From Acidimicrobiia bacterium (lineage in GTDB: Bacteria; Actinomycetota; Acidimicrobiia; Spongiisociales; ZC4RG35): 19,795 nucleotides of DNA. This document shows positions 7,108 to 13,526 of this stretch, one piece after another. A program made the position numbers and the translations under genes. The notes beneath the pieces were generated by a model. It had not been told where the DNA came from and made no database searches. It saw only the letters and a list, made by a program, of their open reading frames with translations. The stretch is from contig JAOUGY010000030.1 in the NCBI GenBank assembly GCA_029865445.1, positions 1 through 19,795 on the forward strand, given 5' to 3'. Positions within the stretch are counted from its first letter, which is position 1. Each line of letters opens with the position of its first letter.

Positions 7108-8328
7108 GTGCACGACTATCTGTTCTCCATCGAGGTGGTGAGGTTCGCCTTCGTTGCCGGGATCGTCGTCAGCATGGTCCTGTACGAACGGAGACACGTC
7201 ACGACCGGGTCGATCGTCGTCCCCGGATACATCGCCATATTCCTCATCCAGCCGCTGGTGCTCCTGGCGACTGCTGCGAACGCGATGGTCTCGTACCTGA
7301 TCGTCAACAAGGTTCTGCCCAGATGGTTCCTGCTGTACGGGCGGACCAAATTCGCTGTCTTGGTGGGGATCTCCACCCTCATACAGGCCGTCATGTTGCA
7401 GGTCTCCCCTGCCGGGTCGCACCTCTGGGAGTCCAGCGTCCCACTGTTCGTCGGGGCCGGATACGTGGTGCCGGCATTGATCGCGCACGACATGGCTCGA
7501 CAGGGTTTGAAGAAGACACTGGTAGCGGTGGCCGTGGCCGGCGCGTGCGTGGCGATTCCGATCTTGGCTGCCCTGGCACTCGGACTCGAGGGTATGAACG
7601 AACTGGCTCCGCTCGTAGGGTTCGGGGTCAGCTCGATCGCCCCGGCCTGGGTGCCGATTGCCGTGCTCCTCTCGGTGGGCGCGGCGTGGGGCCTCAACCA
7701 CAATCACGGGCTGCGCAGTGGAGGGTTTGTGGGAGCCGCCTACCTGGGAATGCTGACCGCGGCGCCTGTGCAAGTGGTCTACATGCTGGCCGTGGGCTTC
7801 CTGACATATCTCATCGTCACCAAACTGCTGATGCCCTGGATGATTCTCTTCGGTCGCCGCAAGTTCGCAACCATGTTGTTGCTCTCGTCCGTGTTGTCCT
7901 GGGCGGGGATGCTGGCAGGGGAACGGATGCTGGGGCTGGAACTGTCGTTCTACATGACCTTGTCGTCGGTGGCACTCCTCCCCCTGTTCCTGCCGGGACT
8001 GGTGGCAAACGACATGGAACGCGTTGGTCCACTTCGGGTTCTGTCCGGAGTCTCCATCGGTGGGCTGTTCGTGGTTCCCTCGACGTGGGTGGTCCAGGAT
8101 CTCATCGAACATGGCGTAGTGAGTGCACCCTTTGTGTCGGTGGCATTCGTGGCCGGAGCGATCGTCTACAGCAAGCAGATCCGCTGGATCGGCCAAACGG
8201 TATGCGACTGGCTGGGCATCGGTGCCCCGACACCGGCGAAAGCACCGGTCAAGAGCGCTCCCGGTCGTCATATCGCTCAGCCTGCGCCCGCAATGGCGGA
8301 ACACGAGGACGCAAGTCTCGTTGCGTGA
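7108..8328 (+). CDS. pgsC: Double-length PgsC/CapC membrane protein (tandem PgsC fusion)
   Basis: A 406-residue integral membrane protein, GTG start 3 bp after the pgsB stop and preceded by AAGG. Bacillus PgsC is about 150 residues; here two PgsC-like units lie in one chain. Unit 1 (about 5-160) has GSIVVPGY, a WFLLYGRTKFA motif at 73-83 and VVPALIAHDMARQG at 120-133. Unit 2 (about 178-330) has WMILFGRRKFA at 244-254 and LFLPGLVANDMERVG at 293-307, closer to Bacillus PgsC. The period is about 172 residues. Some ten hydrophobic segments are visible, followed by a hydrophilic Ala/Pro-rich C-terminal tail. PgsC is the membrane partner of PgsB in poly-gamma-glutamate synthesis. No PgsA/CapA gene is found in the window. 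Its stop overlaps the next candidate start as GTGA. Confidence 0.9.
   Translation: MHDYLFSIEVVRFAFVAGIVVSMVLYERRHVTTGSIVVPGYIAIFLIQPLVLLATAANAMVSYLIVNKVLPRWFLLYGRTKFAVLVGISTLIQAVMLQVSPAGSHLWESSVPLFVGAGYVVPALIAHDMARQGLKKTLVAVAVAGACVAIPILAALALGLEGMNELAPLVGFGVSSIAPAWVPIAVLLSVGAAWGLNHNHGLRSGGFVGAAYLGMLTAAPVQVVYMLAVGFLTYLIVTKLLMPWMILFGRRKFATMLLLSSVLSWAGMLAGERMLGLELSFYMTLSSVALLPLFLPGLVANDMERVGPLRVLSGVSIGGLFVVPSTWVVQDLIEHGVVSAPFVSVAFVAGAIVYSKQIRWIGQTVCDWLGIGAPTPAKAPVKSAPGRHIAQPAPAMAEHEDASLVA
7120..8100 (+). repeat. Internal tandem duplication of the PgsC domain
   Basis: The two halves of the pgsC gene encode homologous membrane units offset by about 515 nt. The matching landmarks are the YGRTKFA/FGRRKFA motif (near nt 7339 and 7852) and the ALIAHDM/GLVANDM motif (near nt 7477 and 7993). 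The copies are diverged in DNA, so the duplication is old and probably retained for function. Confidence 0.85.
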
Positions 8329-10298
8329 CGGGGCTATCGTCGCGGTCCGTGCACGAGTGGATGGCCTCAGAGGCAAGTCGGGCGCTCCCGCGTCTCCTCG
8401 AGGATGCCTGCCGCCATTTCGAGGACCGCTCGTTCGAGGGGTTTGCATTGCGACTGGCTTCCGAATTCGAGCGGATCTTCGCCCTCATGCACGAGCTCTA
8501 CGGGTGGAGATGGGATTTCTCGCTGAGACTCCATGACCTCGTTGTCGCCATGGCCCGATCGAGCGCCAATCTCCCCGGGTGGATAGCCAAGAGGGATGTC
8601 CGAGCCGCGGACGCTGCGTGGATGTCATCGGGAACGTCGGTCTGGGCCATGACGTACACCGAGCGTTTCGCCGGGACCATCACCGCCGTTGAGGACAAAG
8701 TCGACTATCTCGAGTCGCTCGGCGTGACGCATCTCCACCTGATGCCGCCCTACGCCGTTCCCGGCCCGGAGAACGATGGCGGGTATGCCGTCTCGAGTTA
8801 CCGAAAGGTGCGCCCCGAATTGGGTTCGACCGACGACCTGACGCGACTGGCCAAACGCCTACACAAGCGGGGTCTCGGGCTGGTGCTCGACTTCGTTGCC
8901 AATCACACGGCCGACGATCATCCGTGGGCTCGCAGTGCTCGCCGCGGCGAAGCCCCATATGACCGGTTCTATCTCACGTTCGAAACCCGAGACGAGGTGG
9001 ATCGGTGGCTGCCGGCACTTCGAACCATCTTCCCGCATCGCGACGGAGACGGCTTCACGTGGGTCCCCGATGCGTCGGGCGATGGCCGTTGGGTCTGGAC
9101 CACCTTCTACCCCTACCAATGGGACCTCGATTACCGGAACCCCGAGGTTCTGGTGGCCATGGCCGCTGAGCTTCTCCATGTCGTGAGCCTCGGGCCCGCA
9201 GTCCTCCGGATGGATGCAACACCGTTCTTGTGGAAGAGAGAAGGTACGAACTGCGAAAACCTGCCGGAAGCACACCTGATCCTTCAAATCTTCAACGCGG
9301 TCGTGAAAGTGGTTTCGCCGTCGGTCCGGTTCCTGTCCGAGGCGATAGTCCACCCCGACGACGTGGCGCGATTCGTCCGACCAGACGAGTGTGCGCTGGG
9401 CTACAACCCCCTCCACATGGCACTCACCTGGGAGGCGATCGCTACCCAGGACGCCACGATGCTGGTCGACGCGATCCGACACAGATCGCGCCTGCCTGGT
9501 GGCTGCCAGTGGATCTCGTACCTGCGCAGTCATGACGATATCGGCTGGGGTTTCGCCGACGAGGATGCGTTCCGTCTCGGAATCGACGCAGTGGGTCACA
9601 GGCGATTCCTGAGCGACTTCTACTCGGGTGTATTTCCAGGATCCTTCGCGGCCGGCGAGCTGTTCGGACACAACGAACGCACCGGCGACTCCCGCATATC
9701 CGGGACACTCGCCTCCCTCGCCGGACTCGAACGCGCCTTGGAGTCGGCGGACGTGGTCGAGATCGACTTGGCGGTCAACAGGATCGTCGCCATGCAGACG
9801 CTCGCGTTCACCACGGTCGGGATGCCGATGCTGTACCTGGGTGACGAGCTGGGTACCTGCAACGATCGGAGTTACCCCAACGAGCCCGGCCACGAGCATG
9901 ACAATCGCTGGATGCACCGACCTCGGCTCGACTGGGCCCGCGTGGCGGAGGCTGGCCGGCAGCCCGACTCGCCGTCCGGCCGGATCCTCGCAGCAGTGCG
10001 GCGGCTCGGTGCGCTCCGCTCGCAGATTCCGGTGTTCGGCGCCGGAAACCCCGAGATCGTCGAAACGGGGCATCGGGGTGTCATTGCCTTTGTGAGGCGC
10101 GGCGGAGGGATGCAGCTGCTCGTGGCGGTCAATCTCACGCCCCGTGACGCAAGTGTGGTCCTCGACTGTCGCGGCGCCGATTGGCGGACTGTCGAGGACG
10201 GAGACGTGGTGCCCCTGGAACGGACGATGGTGCCCTATGAGGTCGTCCTTGCCGTGACGACGTCACGCACCGACATCAGTCCGGGCCAGGTGGGGTGA
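8325..10298 (+). CDS. Amylosucrase-like glycoside hydrolase family 13 enzyme
   Basis: A protein of about 657 residues, the length of amylosucrase (about 630-650). An N-terminal helical region (about 10-100) precedes the (beta/alpha)8 barrel. Visible motifs include HLMPPYAVP, NDGGYAVSSYRKV (the Asp of the sucrose pocket), DFVANHT, WVWTTF..YQWDLDY, LRMDATPF with nucleophile D297, FLSEAIVH with acid/base E339, GYNPLHMALTW, RSHDDIGWGFADEDA with the stabiliser near D404, and DNRWMHRPR (the Arg that pairs with the pocket Asp). Amylosucrase transfers glucose from sucrose onto an alpha-1,4-glucan, releasing fructose; sucrose hydrolase is the close alternative. GTG 8325 overlaps the pgsC stop (GTGA); GTG 8349 and ATG 8361 are other possible starts. 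No signal peptide, so it acts in the cytosol. Confidence 0.88.
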   Translation: MTGLSSRSVHEWMASEASRALPRLLEDACRHFEDRSFEGFALRLASEFERIFALMHELYGWRWDFSLRLHDLVVAMARSSANLPGWIAKRDVRAADAAWMSSGTSVWAMTYTERFAGTITAVEDKVDYLESLGVTHLHLMPPYAVPGPENDGGYAVSSYRKVRPELGSTDDLTRLAKRLHKRGLGLVLDFVANHTADDHPWARSARRGEAPYDRFYLTFETRDEVDRWLPALRTIFPHRDGDGFTWVPDASGDGRWVWTTFYPYQWDLDYRNPEVLVAMAAELLHVVSLGPAVLRMDATPFLWKREGTNCENLPEAHLILQIFNAVVKVVSPSVRFLSEAIVHPDDVARFVRPDECALGYNPLHMALTWEAIATQDATMLVDAIRHRSRLPGGCQWISYLRSHDDIGWGFADEDAFRLGIDAVGHRRFLSDFYSGVFPGSFAAGELFGHNERTGDSRISGTLASLAGLERALESADVVEIDLAVNRIVAMQTLAFTTVGMPMLYLGDELGTCNDRSYPNEPGHEHDNRWMHRPRLDWARVAEAGRQPDSPSGRILAAVRRLGALRSQIPVFGAGNPEIVETGHRGVIAFVRRGGGMQLLVAVNLTPRDASVVLDCRGADWRTVEDGDVVPLERTMVPYEVVLAVTTSRTDISPGQVG

Positions 10299-11000
10299 TC
10301 ACCCGAACGGCAGGACCGGCTGGCCGTCGTCTCTCTCGACCCGACCCACCCCTGGGAATGCGAGGTCGTCCATGAACGCCCACGTGCGACGGTGTATGGC
10401 CGAAGGACCCCAAGCGTTGAGAGCCGCCTTGTGGATCGGACACGGATACCCCTTGTTCGCTTCGAAGTTGTACATGGGGTGGTGCTCGGCTGCCTCCCGC
10501 ATCAGGCGATCCCGGGTGACCTTCGCCAATATCGAGGCTGCAGCGATCGAGAGGCTCGTCCGATCTCCACGCACGATCTTCGTCGTGTTCGCTCCCCCCA
10601 CGAAGTCCCAGTTGCCGTCGATGAGCACGTGGTCGACGTTCAAGTCGAGCCCGGCGATCGCTCTGCGCGCCGCTAGGCGTTGGGCCTCCGACATGCCCAA
10701 CTCGTCACATTCTGCATACGAGGCGTGCCCGACCGACCACGTGACGCACCACTCGGAGATGCGGTCGAACAGGGCCTCGCGCTCGGGTTCGGTGAGTTGT
10801 TTCGAGTCGCGGATCTTGTACACCCGCCGATCATGGGGGACCACCGCCGCCCCAACGGTGAGCGGACCCGCCCAACTGCCGCGACCCACTTCGTCGACGC
10901 CGGCAACGATCCGGGATCCCCGGTCCACGAGATCTCGCTCGATGCTCAGTCCAGGGGCCTTTCGTCGCAGCGAGGGCCTCAGCTTCGGCGCCGTGGTCAT
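10299..11000 (-). CDS. rnhB: Ribonuclease HII
   Basis: A 233-residue RNase HII. It shows GVDEVGRGSWAGP at 34-46 (catalytic D36 and E37), DSKQLT at 65-70, LIDGN with D128, and AAASILAKVTRDR with D164, completing the acidic active site, followed by the conserved NKGYPCPIH motif. The enzyme removes RNA from RNA/DNA hybrids, including misincorporated ribonucleotides. The ATG at 11000 gives the expected N-terminal length; the frame stays open to 12038 but that part lies antisense-free only by chance and overlaps the oxygenase gene. The stop codon abuts the amylosucrase stop exactly (TGATCA), so the two genes converge with no spacer. Confidence 0.95.
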   Translation of the reverse strand: MTTAPKLRPSLRRKAPGLSIERDLVDRGSRIVAGVDEVGRGSWAGPLTVGAAVVPHDRRVYKIRDSKQLTEPEREALFDRISEWCVTWSVGHASYAECDELGMSEAQRLAARRAIAGLDLNVDHVLIDGNWDFVGGANTTKIVRGDRTSLSIAAASILAKVTRDRLMREAAEHHPMYNFEANKGYPCPIHKAALNAWGPSAIHRRTWAFMDDLAFPGVGRVERDDGQPVLPFG

Positions 11001-11227
11001 GTTCGTGATGGGTACATCGGTGCCACCAGGATACGAGCCTCGACGTCGAGATCGGCATACCGCGTTCCCAGCTGAGCGGACATCGGCCGCGTGGAGCGTC
11101 GTCCTGTGGGTTGCGACCGACGCGACCCGTCGCCTGTGTGCAAGAGCGGTGAGATCGACGCCGGATGAGTGCGAACCGACCCTCGCGGGGGCGACGAGGT
11201 CCGATTTCGCGGACCCCGCCTGTGTGA
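11001..11227. other. Intergenic stretch between the oxygenase gene and rnhB
   Basis: This 227-bp stretch carries no convincing gene. It holds a 12-bp perfect palindrome (11039-11050, CTCGACGTCGAG) about 40 bp upstream of rnhB and a 6-bp-stem hairpin (11198-11203 with 11210-11215) shortly after the oxygenase stop. The hairpin has no T run on the minus strand, so it is only a weak terminator candidate. A promoter for rnhB may lie here but no good -35/-10 pair was recognised. Confidence 0.4.
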
Positions 11228-12145
11228 TCAGCCCGGACTGAACACCGTGACGCCGTGGTCGGGGTGTACGCCGCTGTCGTACTTCGCCACCAGGTCGTCG
11301 GGCATGGCCGCGAAGTCGGAGGATCGTCTGAAGTCTCGCAGCGACGTACCGGTGCAATGCGAGTCGACGTTTGGGGCGGCGGCTCCGCTCGCCAGGTCGG
11401 CCACATTGACCGTGCGAAAGTCGATGCTGTACCTGGTGAACCCCGAGGTGTTCGGGACGGTCGAGTGCATCTGCGCCCCGGAGAAGAGCACGACTCCGCC
11501 GCGAGGCACGACGAAACGGACCTGTGGATCGGTTCCCATCGGTTGCTCGGGCTTGGGCTGGCGCCGCGTGTCCGCAGTCACTTGGGAAGCCGCCTGCCGG
11601 CGGCCGTTGGCGTTCCAGTCGTAGTAGTTGAAGTCGGCCGATCCGTTGGCGACGCCCTCCGACCAGTATCGAGGATGGAACGCCATCGAACACTCGGTGT
11701 CGATCTCGTAGACGGGCATCCACCAGTTGAGCTGCGCCATCGGAGCCGAGTACCACGTGTCCCGATGGAGGTGGTGTGCGTACCCGACCCCCGATGTCAG
11801 ATAGGCATCGCTGGTCACCATGCGAAGACGCGGGACGTCTTGATATGTCGTCGCGAGGTCGCACCCCAGGTCCTCGATCACGTCGCGCAGCAGGCGTTGG
11901 GTCGTCGCGTTGTGGATGAACCTGGGTTTGAGAGGTGCGACGATGTCGACATACCGCTCGACCGGCATGTCGAATTGTGCATAGCGGGGGTCCATGCCCG
12001 GGAACGCCGACTCGACGACTTCGGCGGTGTGATCGCACAGTGCGTTCGTGGATGCACGCGGAGTGAAGAGGAAGATCTGGCCACCGAAGAGCTTCCGGCG
12101 TCGATCGTCGTCGGACATGCTGGCGTCGACATACACGGTGTTCAT
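11228..12145 (-). CDS. PhyH-like Fe(II)/2-oxoglutarate-dependent oxygenase
   Basis: A 305-residue protein of the phytanoyl-CoA dioxygenase superfamily. The iron triad is visible as H127-x-D129 in HRDTWYSAP and distal H227 in LFSGAQMHST; R238 or R244 downstream can bind 2-oxoglutarate. The middle (QLNWWMPVYEID, then SMAFHPRYW and FNYYDWN) is strongly aromatic and resembles PhyH-like enzymes that hydroxylate small molecules. The substrate is unknown. The start is the ATG at 12145, because a near-ideal GGAGGTGA ribosome site lies 8 nt upstream; the in-frame GTG at 12154 overlaps that site. It has its own 149-bp upstream region after yqgE. It does not obviously belong to a pathway with its neighbours. 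Confidence 0.8.
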   Translation of the reverse strand: MNTVYVDASMSDDDRRRKLFGGQIFLFTPRASTNALCDHTAEVVESAFPGMDPRYAQFDMPVERYVDIVAPLKPRFIHNATTQRLLRDVIEDLGCDLATTYQDVPRLRMVTSDAYLTSGVGYAHHLHRDTWYSAPMAQLNWWMPVYEIDTECSMAFHPRYWSEGVANGSADFNYYDWNANGRRQAASQVTADTRRQPKPEQPMGTDPQVRFVVPRGGVVLFSGAQMHSTVPNTSGFTRYSIDFRTVNVADLASGAAAPNVDSHCTGTSLRDFRRSSDFAAMPDDLVAKYDSGVHPDHGVTVFSPG

Positions 12146-12150
12146 CCCAC

Positions 12151-12158
12151 TCACCTCC
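12151..12158 (-). promoter_or_regulatory. Strong Shine-Dalgarno (GGAGGTGA) of the PhyH-like gene
   Basis: The complement of 12151-12158 reads GGAGGTGA, an almost perfect match to the 16S rRNA 3' end. It is at ideal distance from ATG 12145 and decides the start over GTG 12154. Most other genes in this window lack such a site. Confidence 0.8.
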
Positions 12159-12249
12159 GTCGTATCAGAAGTCAGACGTCGTCAAATTGAAGCCACCACC
12201 CGCCGAAGTCTACCTTCTGGGCGTGCCGAAACCAGGGTGAGGAGCGACC

Positions 12250-12284
12250 AAAAACCCTATCCGTGACGCCCGCGAGCGCAGGCG
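12250..12284 (-). terminator. Candidate terminator downstream of yqgE
   Basis: On the minus strand, beginning 10 nt after the yqgE stop, an 18-nt element (12267-12284) can fold into a 7-bp GC-rich stem (one G-T pair) with a 4-nt loop. A TTTTT run (12250-12254) follows after a 12-nt gap, which is longer than in a textbook intrinsic terminator. Confidence 0.4.
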
Positions 12285-12294
12285 AATCGATGGC

Positions 12295-12813
12295 TCAGTT
12301 GAGTGAAGGGTCTGGAGGGTAGGTCGCCAGCCAGGCCAGGCGCCCCGGCTGTCTCCTCAAGACCTCGGCCCACAGACCTTCGGGGTCGATCGAGAACACA
12401 TCGCCGGCGAGGGCGTCGACGACGTACCACGCTCCTTCGGAGAGTTCGCCCTCCAGTTGTCCTGGGCCCCAACCGGCGTAGCCGGAGAAAACCCGGCACG
12501 GTGCATCGCCCGAAGGCTCTACCACGTTGAGCATTCGCACTCCGGGGACGACGAACTCGCCGTCCTCGCCCAACTCGAACCCGAGTGCCACCTCCGGCTC
12601 TACCGGTCCACCCACGAAAACCACGTCGGGGGCCGCGGCCCTGGCGCCGAGTTCAGGCAGATGATCGGCGAGCGGCGACTCGCTCGGACGGGTCAACACG
12701 ACGCCCAACGCGCCGTCCTCGTCGTGCTGGATCAAGAGCACGACGGAGCGGGCGAAGTTGGGGTCGAGTAGCGACGGTGTCGCCACCAGCAACCGGCCCT
12801 CGTACGTTGTCAC
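12295..12813 (-). CDS. YqgE/AlgH family protein (DUF179)
   Basis: A 172-residue protein of typical YqgE/AlgH length. It begins with YEGRLLVATPSLLDPNFARSVVLLIQHDEDGALGVVLTRPSE, the family's hallmark N-terminus, followed by VFVGGPVEP at 66-74 and FSGYAGWGPGQLEGEL near 109-124, and ends in the usual W..VL...... region. The family is widespread. AlgH was linked to alginate regulation in Pseudomonas, but the biochemical role is not settled and no specific function should be assumed here. It is divergent from the lipoprotein gene, with a 71-bp spacer (12814-12884). Confidence 0.92.
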   Translation of the reverse strand: MTTYEGRLLVATPSLLDPNFARSVVLLIQHDEDGALGVVLTRPSESPLADHLPELGARAAAPDVVFVGGPVEPEVALGFELGEDGEFVVPGVRMLNVVEPSGDAPCRVFSGYAGWGPGQLEGELSEGAWYVVDALAGDVFSIDPEGLWAEVLRRQPGRLAWLATYPPDPSLN

Positions 12814-12884
12814 GTTTTCGCTCTGTTCACAGCCTCAGGATATGAACCTATTCCGCCGTTCCCAACGTATGCTGTCCGGCACTG

Positions 12885-13526
12885 ATGTCGACACGGCGAA
12901 CCACCTCGATGCTGCTCGCTCTAGCGGCGCTCCTCTCGGCGTGCTCGAGCGCGAACGCCTCCAATATCAGGTACACCGATCCCGAACAGCAGTCGCTCCT
13001 GGAACTGCCGTCAGACTGGCATCTCTACGAGCAGGATGAGTTGGCGGGAGTGGCGGACTTGCCCTTCATGGGCAGCGTGGGGAACATCGACTTTCCGACC
13101 AGGTCGGTGGTTGCGTTCGATGGTGCGCCTTCGGCCGCAGCCGCGAACCTCACGACGGACCTTGCCTCGTCTCCATTTCCCATTGGCGCCACGTCGGTCC
13201 GGACCATCGACACCAGCACTCGCGACCTCATCTCCCGGCTGATATTGGCGCGATCAGTCATCGACTTCACCACATACGGCGAGGTGGCCGACGTCAGCAA
13301 AGAGGACTTCTCGTTCGGCAAGGGCTTCGAAGGCGTCCGGCGTCTTCTCGCGCTCACCACGACCGATGGCCAGGCCCAGGCCGTCGTGTACCTGATCTCT
13401 GTGACGAATCCGGCCGATGACCGCCTGTATTCGGTCGCCGTCGGCTGCAGCCGGGACTGTTTTGTGGAGAACCAAGAAGAGATCGAACGGGTGGTTGACT
13501 CATGGCTCGTGAACACGAAGGGCTGA
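12885..13526 (+). CDS. Predicted lipoprotein of unknown function
   Basis: A 213-residue exported protein. The N-terminus STRRTTSMLLALAALLSAC is a classic lipoprotein signal: basic residues, a hydrophobic core and lipobox L-S-A-C with lipidated C20. The mature part (about 193 residues) has no family I recognise. It has alternating hydrophobic strands, a FSFGKGFEGVRRLLALTTTDGQAQAVVYLISV stretch in two beta-like runs near 145-176 and two cysteines (VGCSRDCF) near the C-terminus that could pair, a general layout seen in small extracytoplasmic lipoproteins. The gene's 3' end overlaps the start of the FtsH-like protease gene by 25 bp, so the two are probably cotranslated. It could be an outer-face partner or adaptor of that protease, which is inference from position only. 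Confidence 0.75.
   Translation: MSTRRTTSMLLALAALLSACSSANASNIRYTDPEQQSLLELPSDWHLYEQDELAGVADLPFMGSVGNIDFPTRSVVAFDGAPSAAAANLTTDLASSPFPIGATSVRTIDTSTRDLISRLILARSVIDFTTYGEVADVSKEDFSFGKGFEGVRRLLALTTTDGQAQAVVYLISVTNPADDRLYSVAVGCSRDCFVENQEEIERVVDSWLVNTKG

Noticed and set aside
7068..8324. N-terminal extension of the amylosucrase frame through the pgsC region
   Set aside because: The extension is out of frame with the strongly supported pgsC gene, is Arg/Gly-rich, and would add about 400 residues absent from the enzyme family.
6973..8448. Long minus-strand open frame opposite pgsC
   Set aside because: The translation is rich in His/Gln/Arg with no hydrophobic core; the plus strand encodes two PgsC units.
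8859..10073. Long minus-strand open frame opposite the amylosucrase gene
   Set aside because: Antisense to catalytic GH13 motifs and without any recognisable domain.
11039..11050. 12-bp palindrome CTCGACGTCGAG as an operator upstream of rnhB
   Set aside because: TCGA-rich palindromes are common by chance in this GC-rich DNA; there is no second copy or regulator gene nearby.
11001..12038. N-terminal extension of the RNase HII frame
   Set aside because: It would nearly triple the protein length, overlaps the PhyH-like gene in another frame and has no domain.
12159..12185. TTGACG ... TACGAC promoter for the PhyH-like gene
   Set aside because: The spacer is only 15 bp and the predicted transcript start would fall inside the Shine-Dalgarno, so the site would not be transcribed whole.
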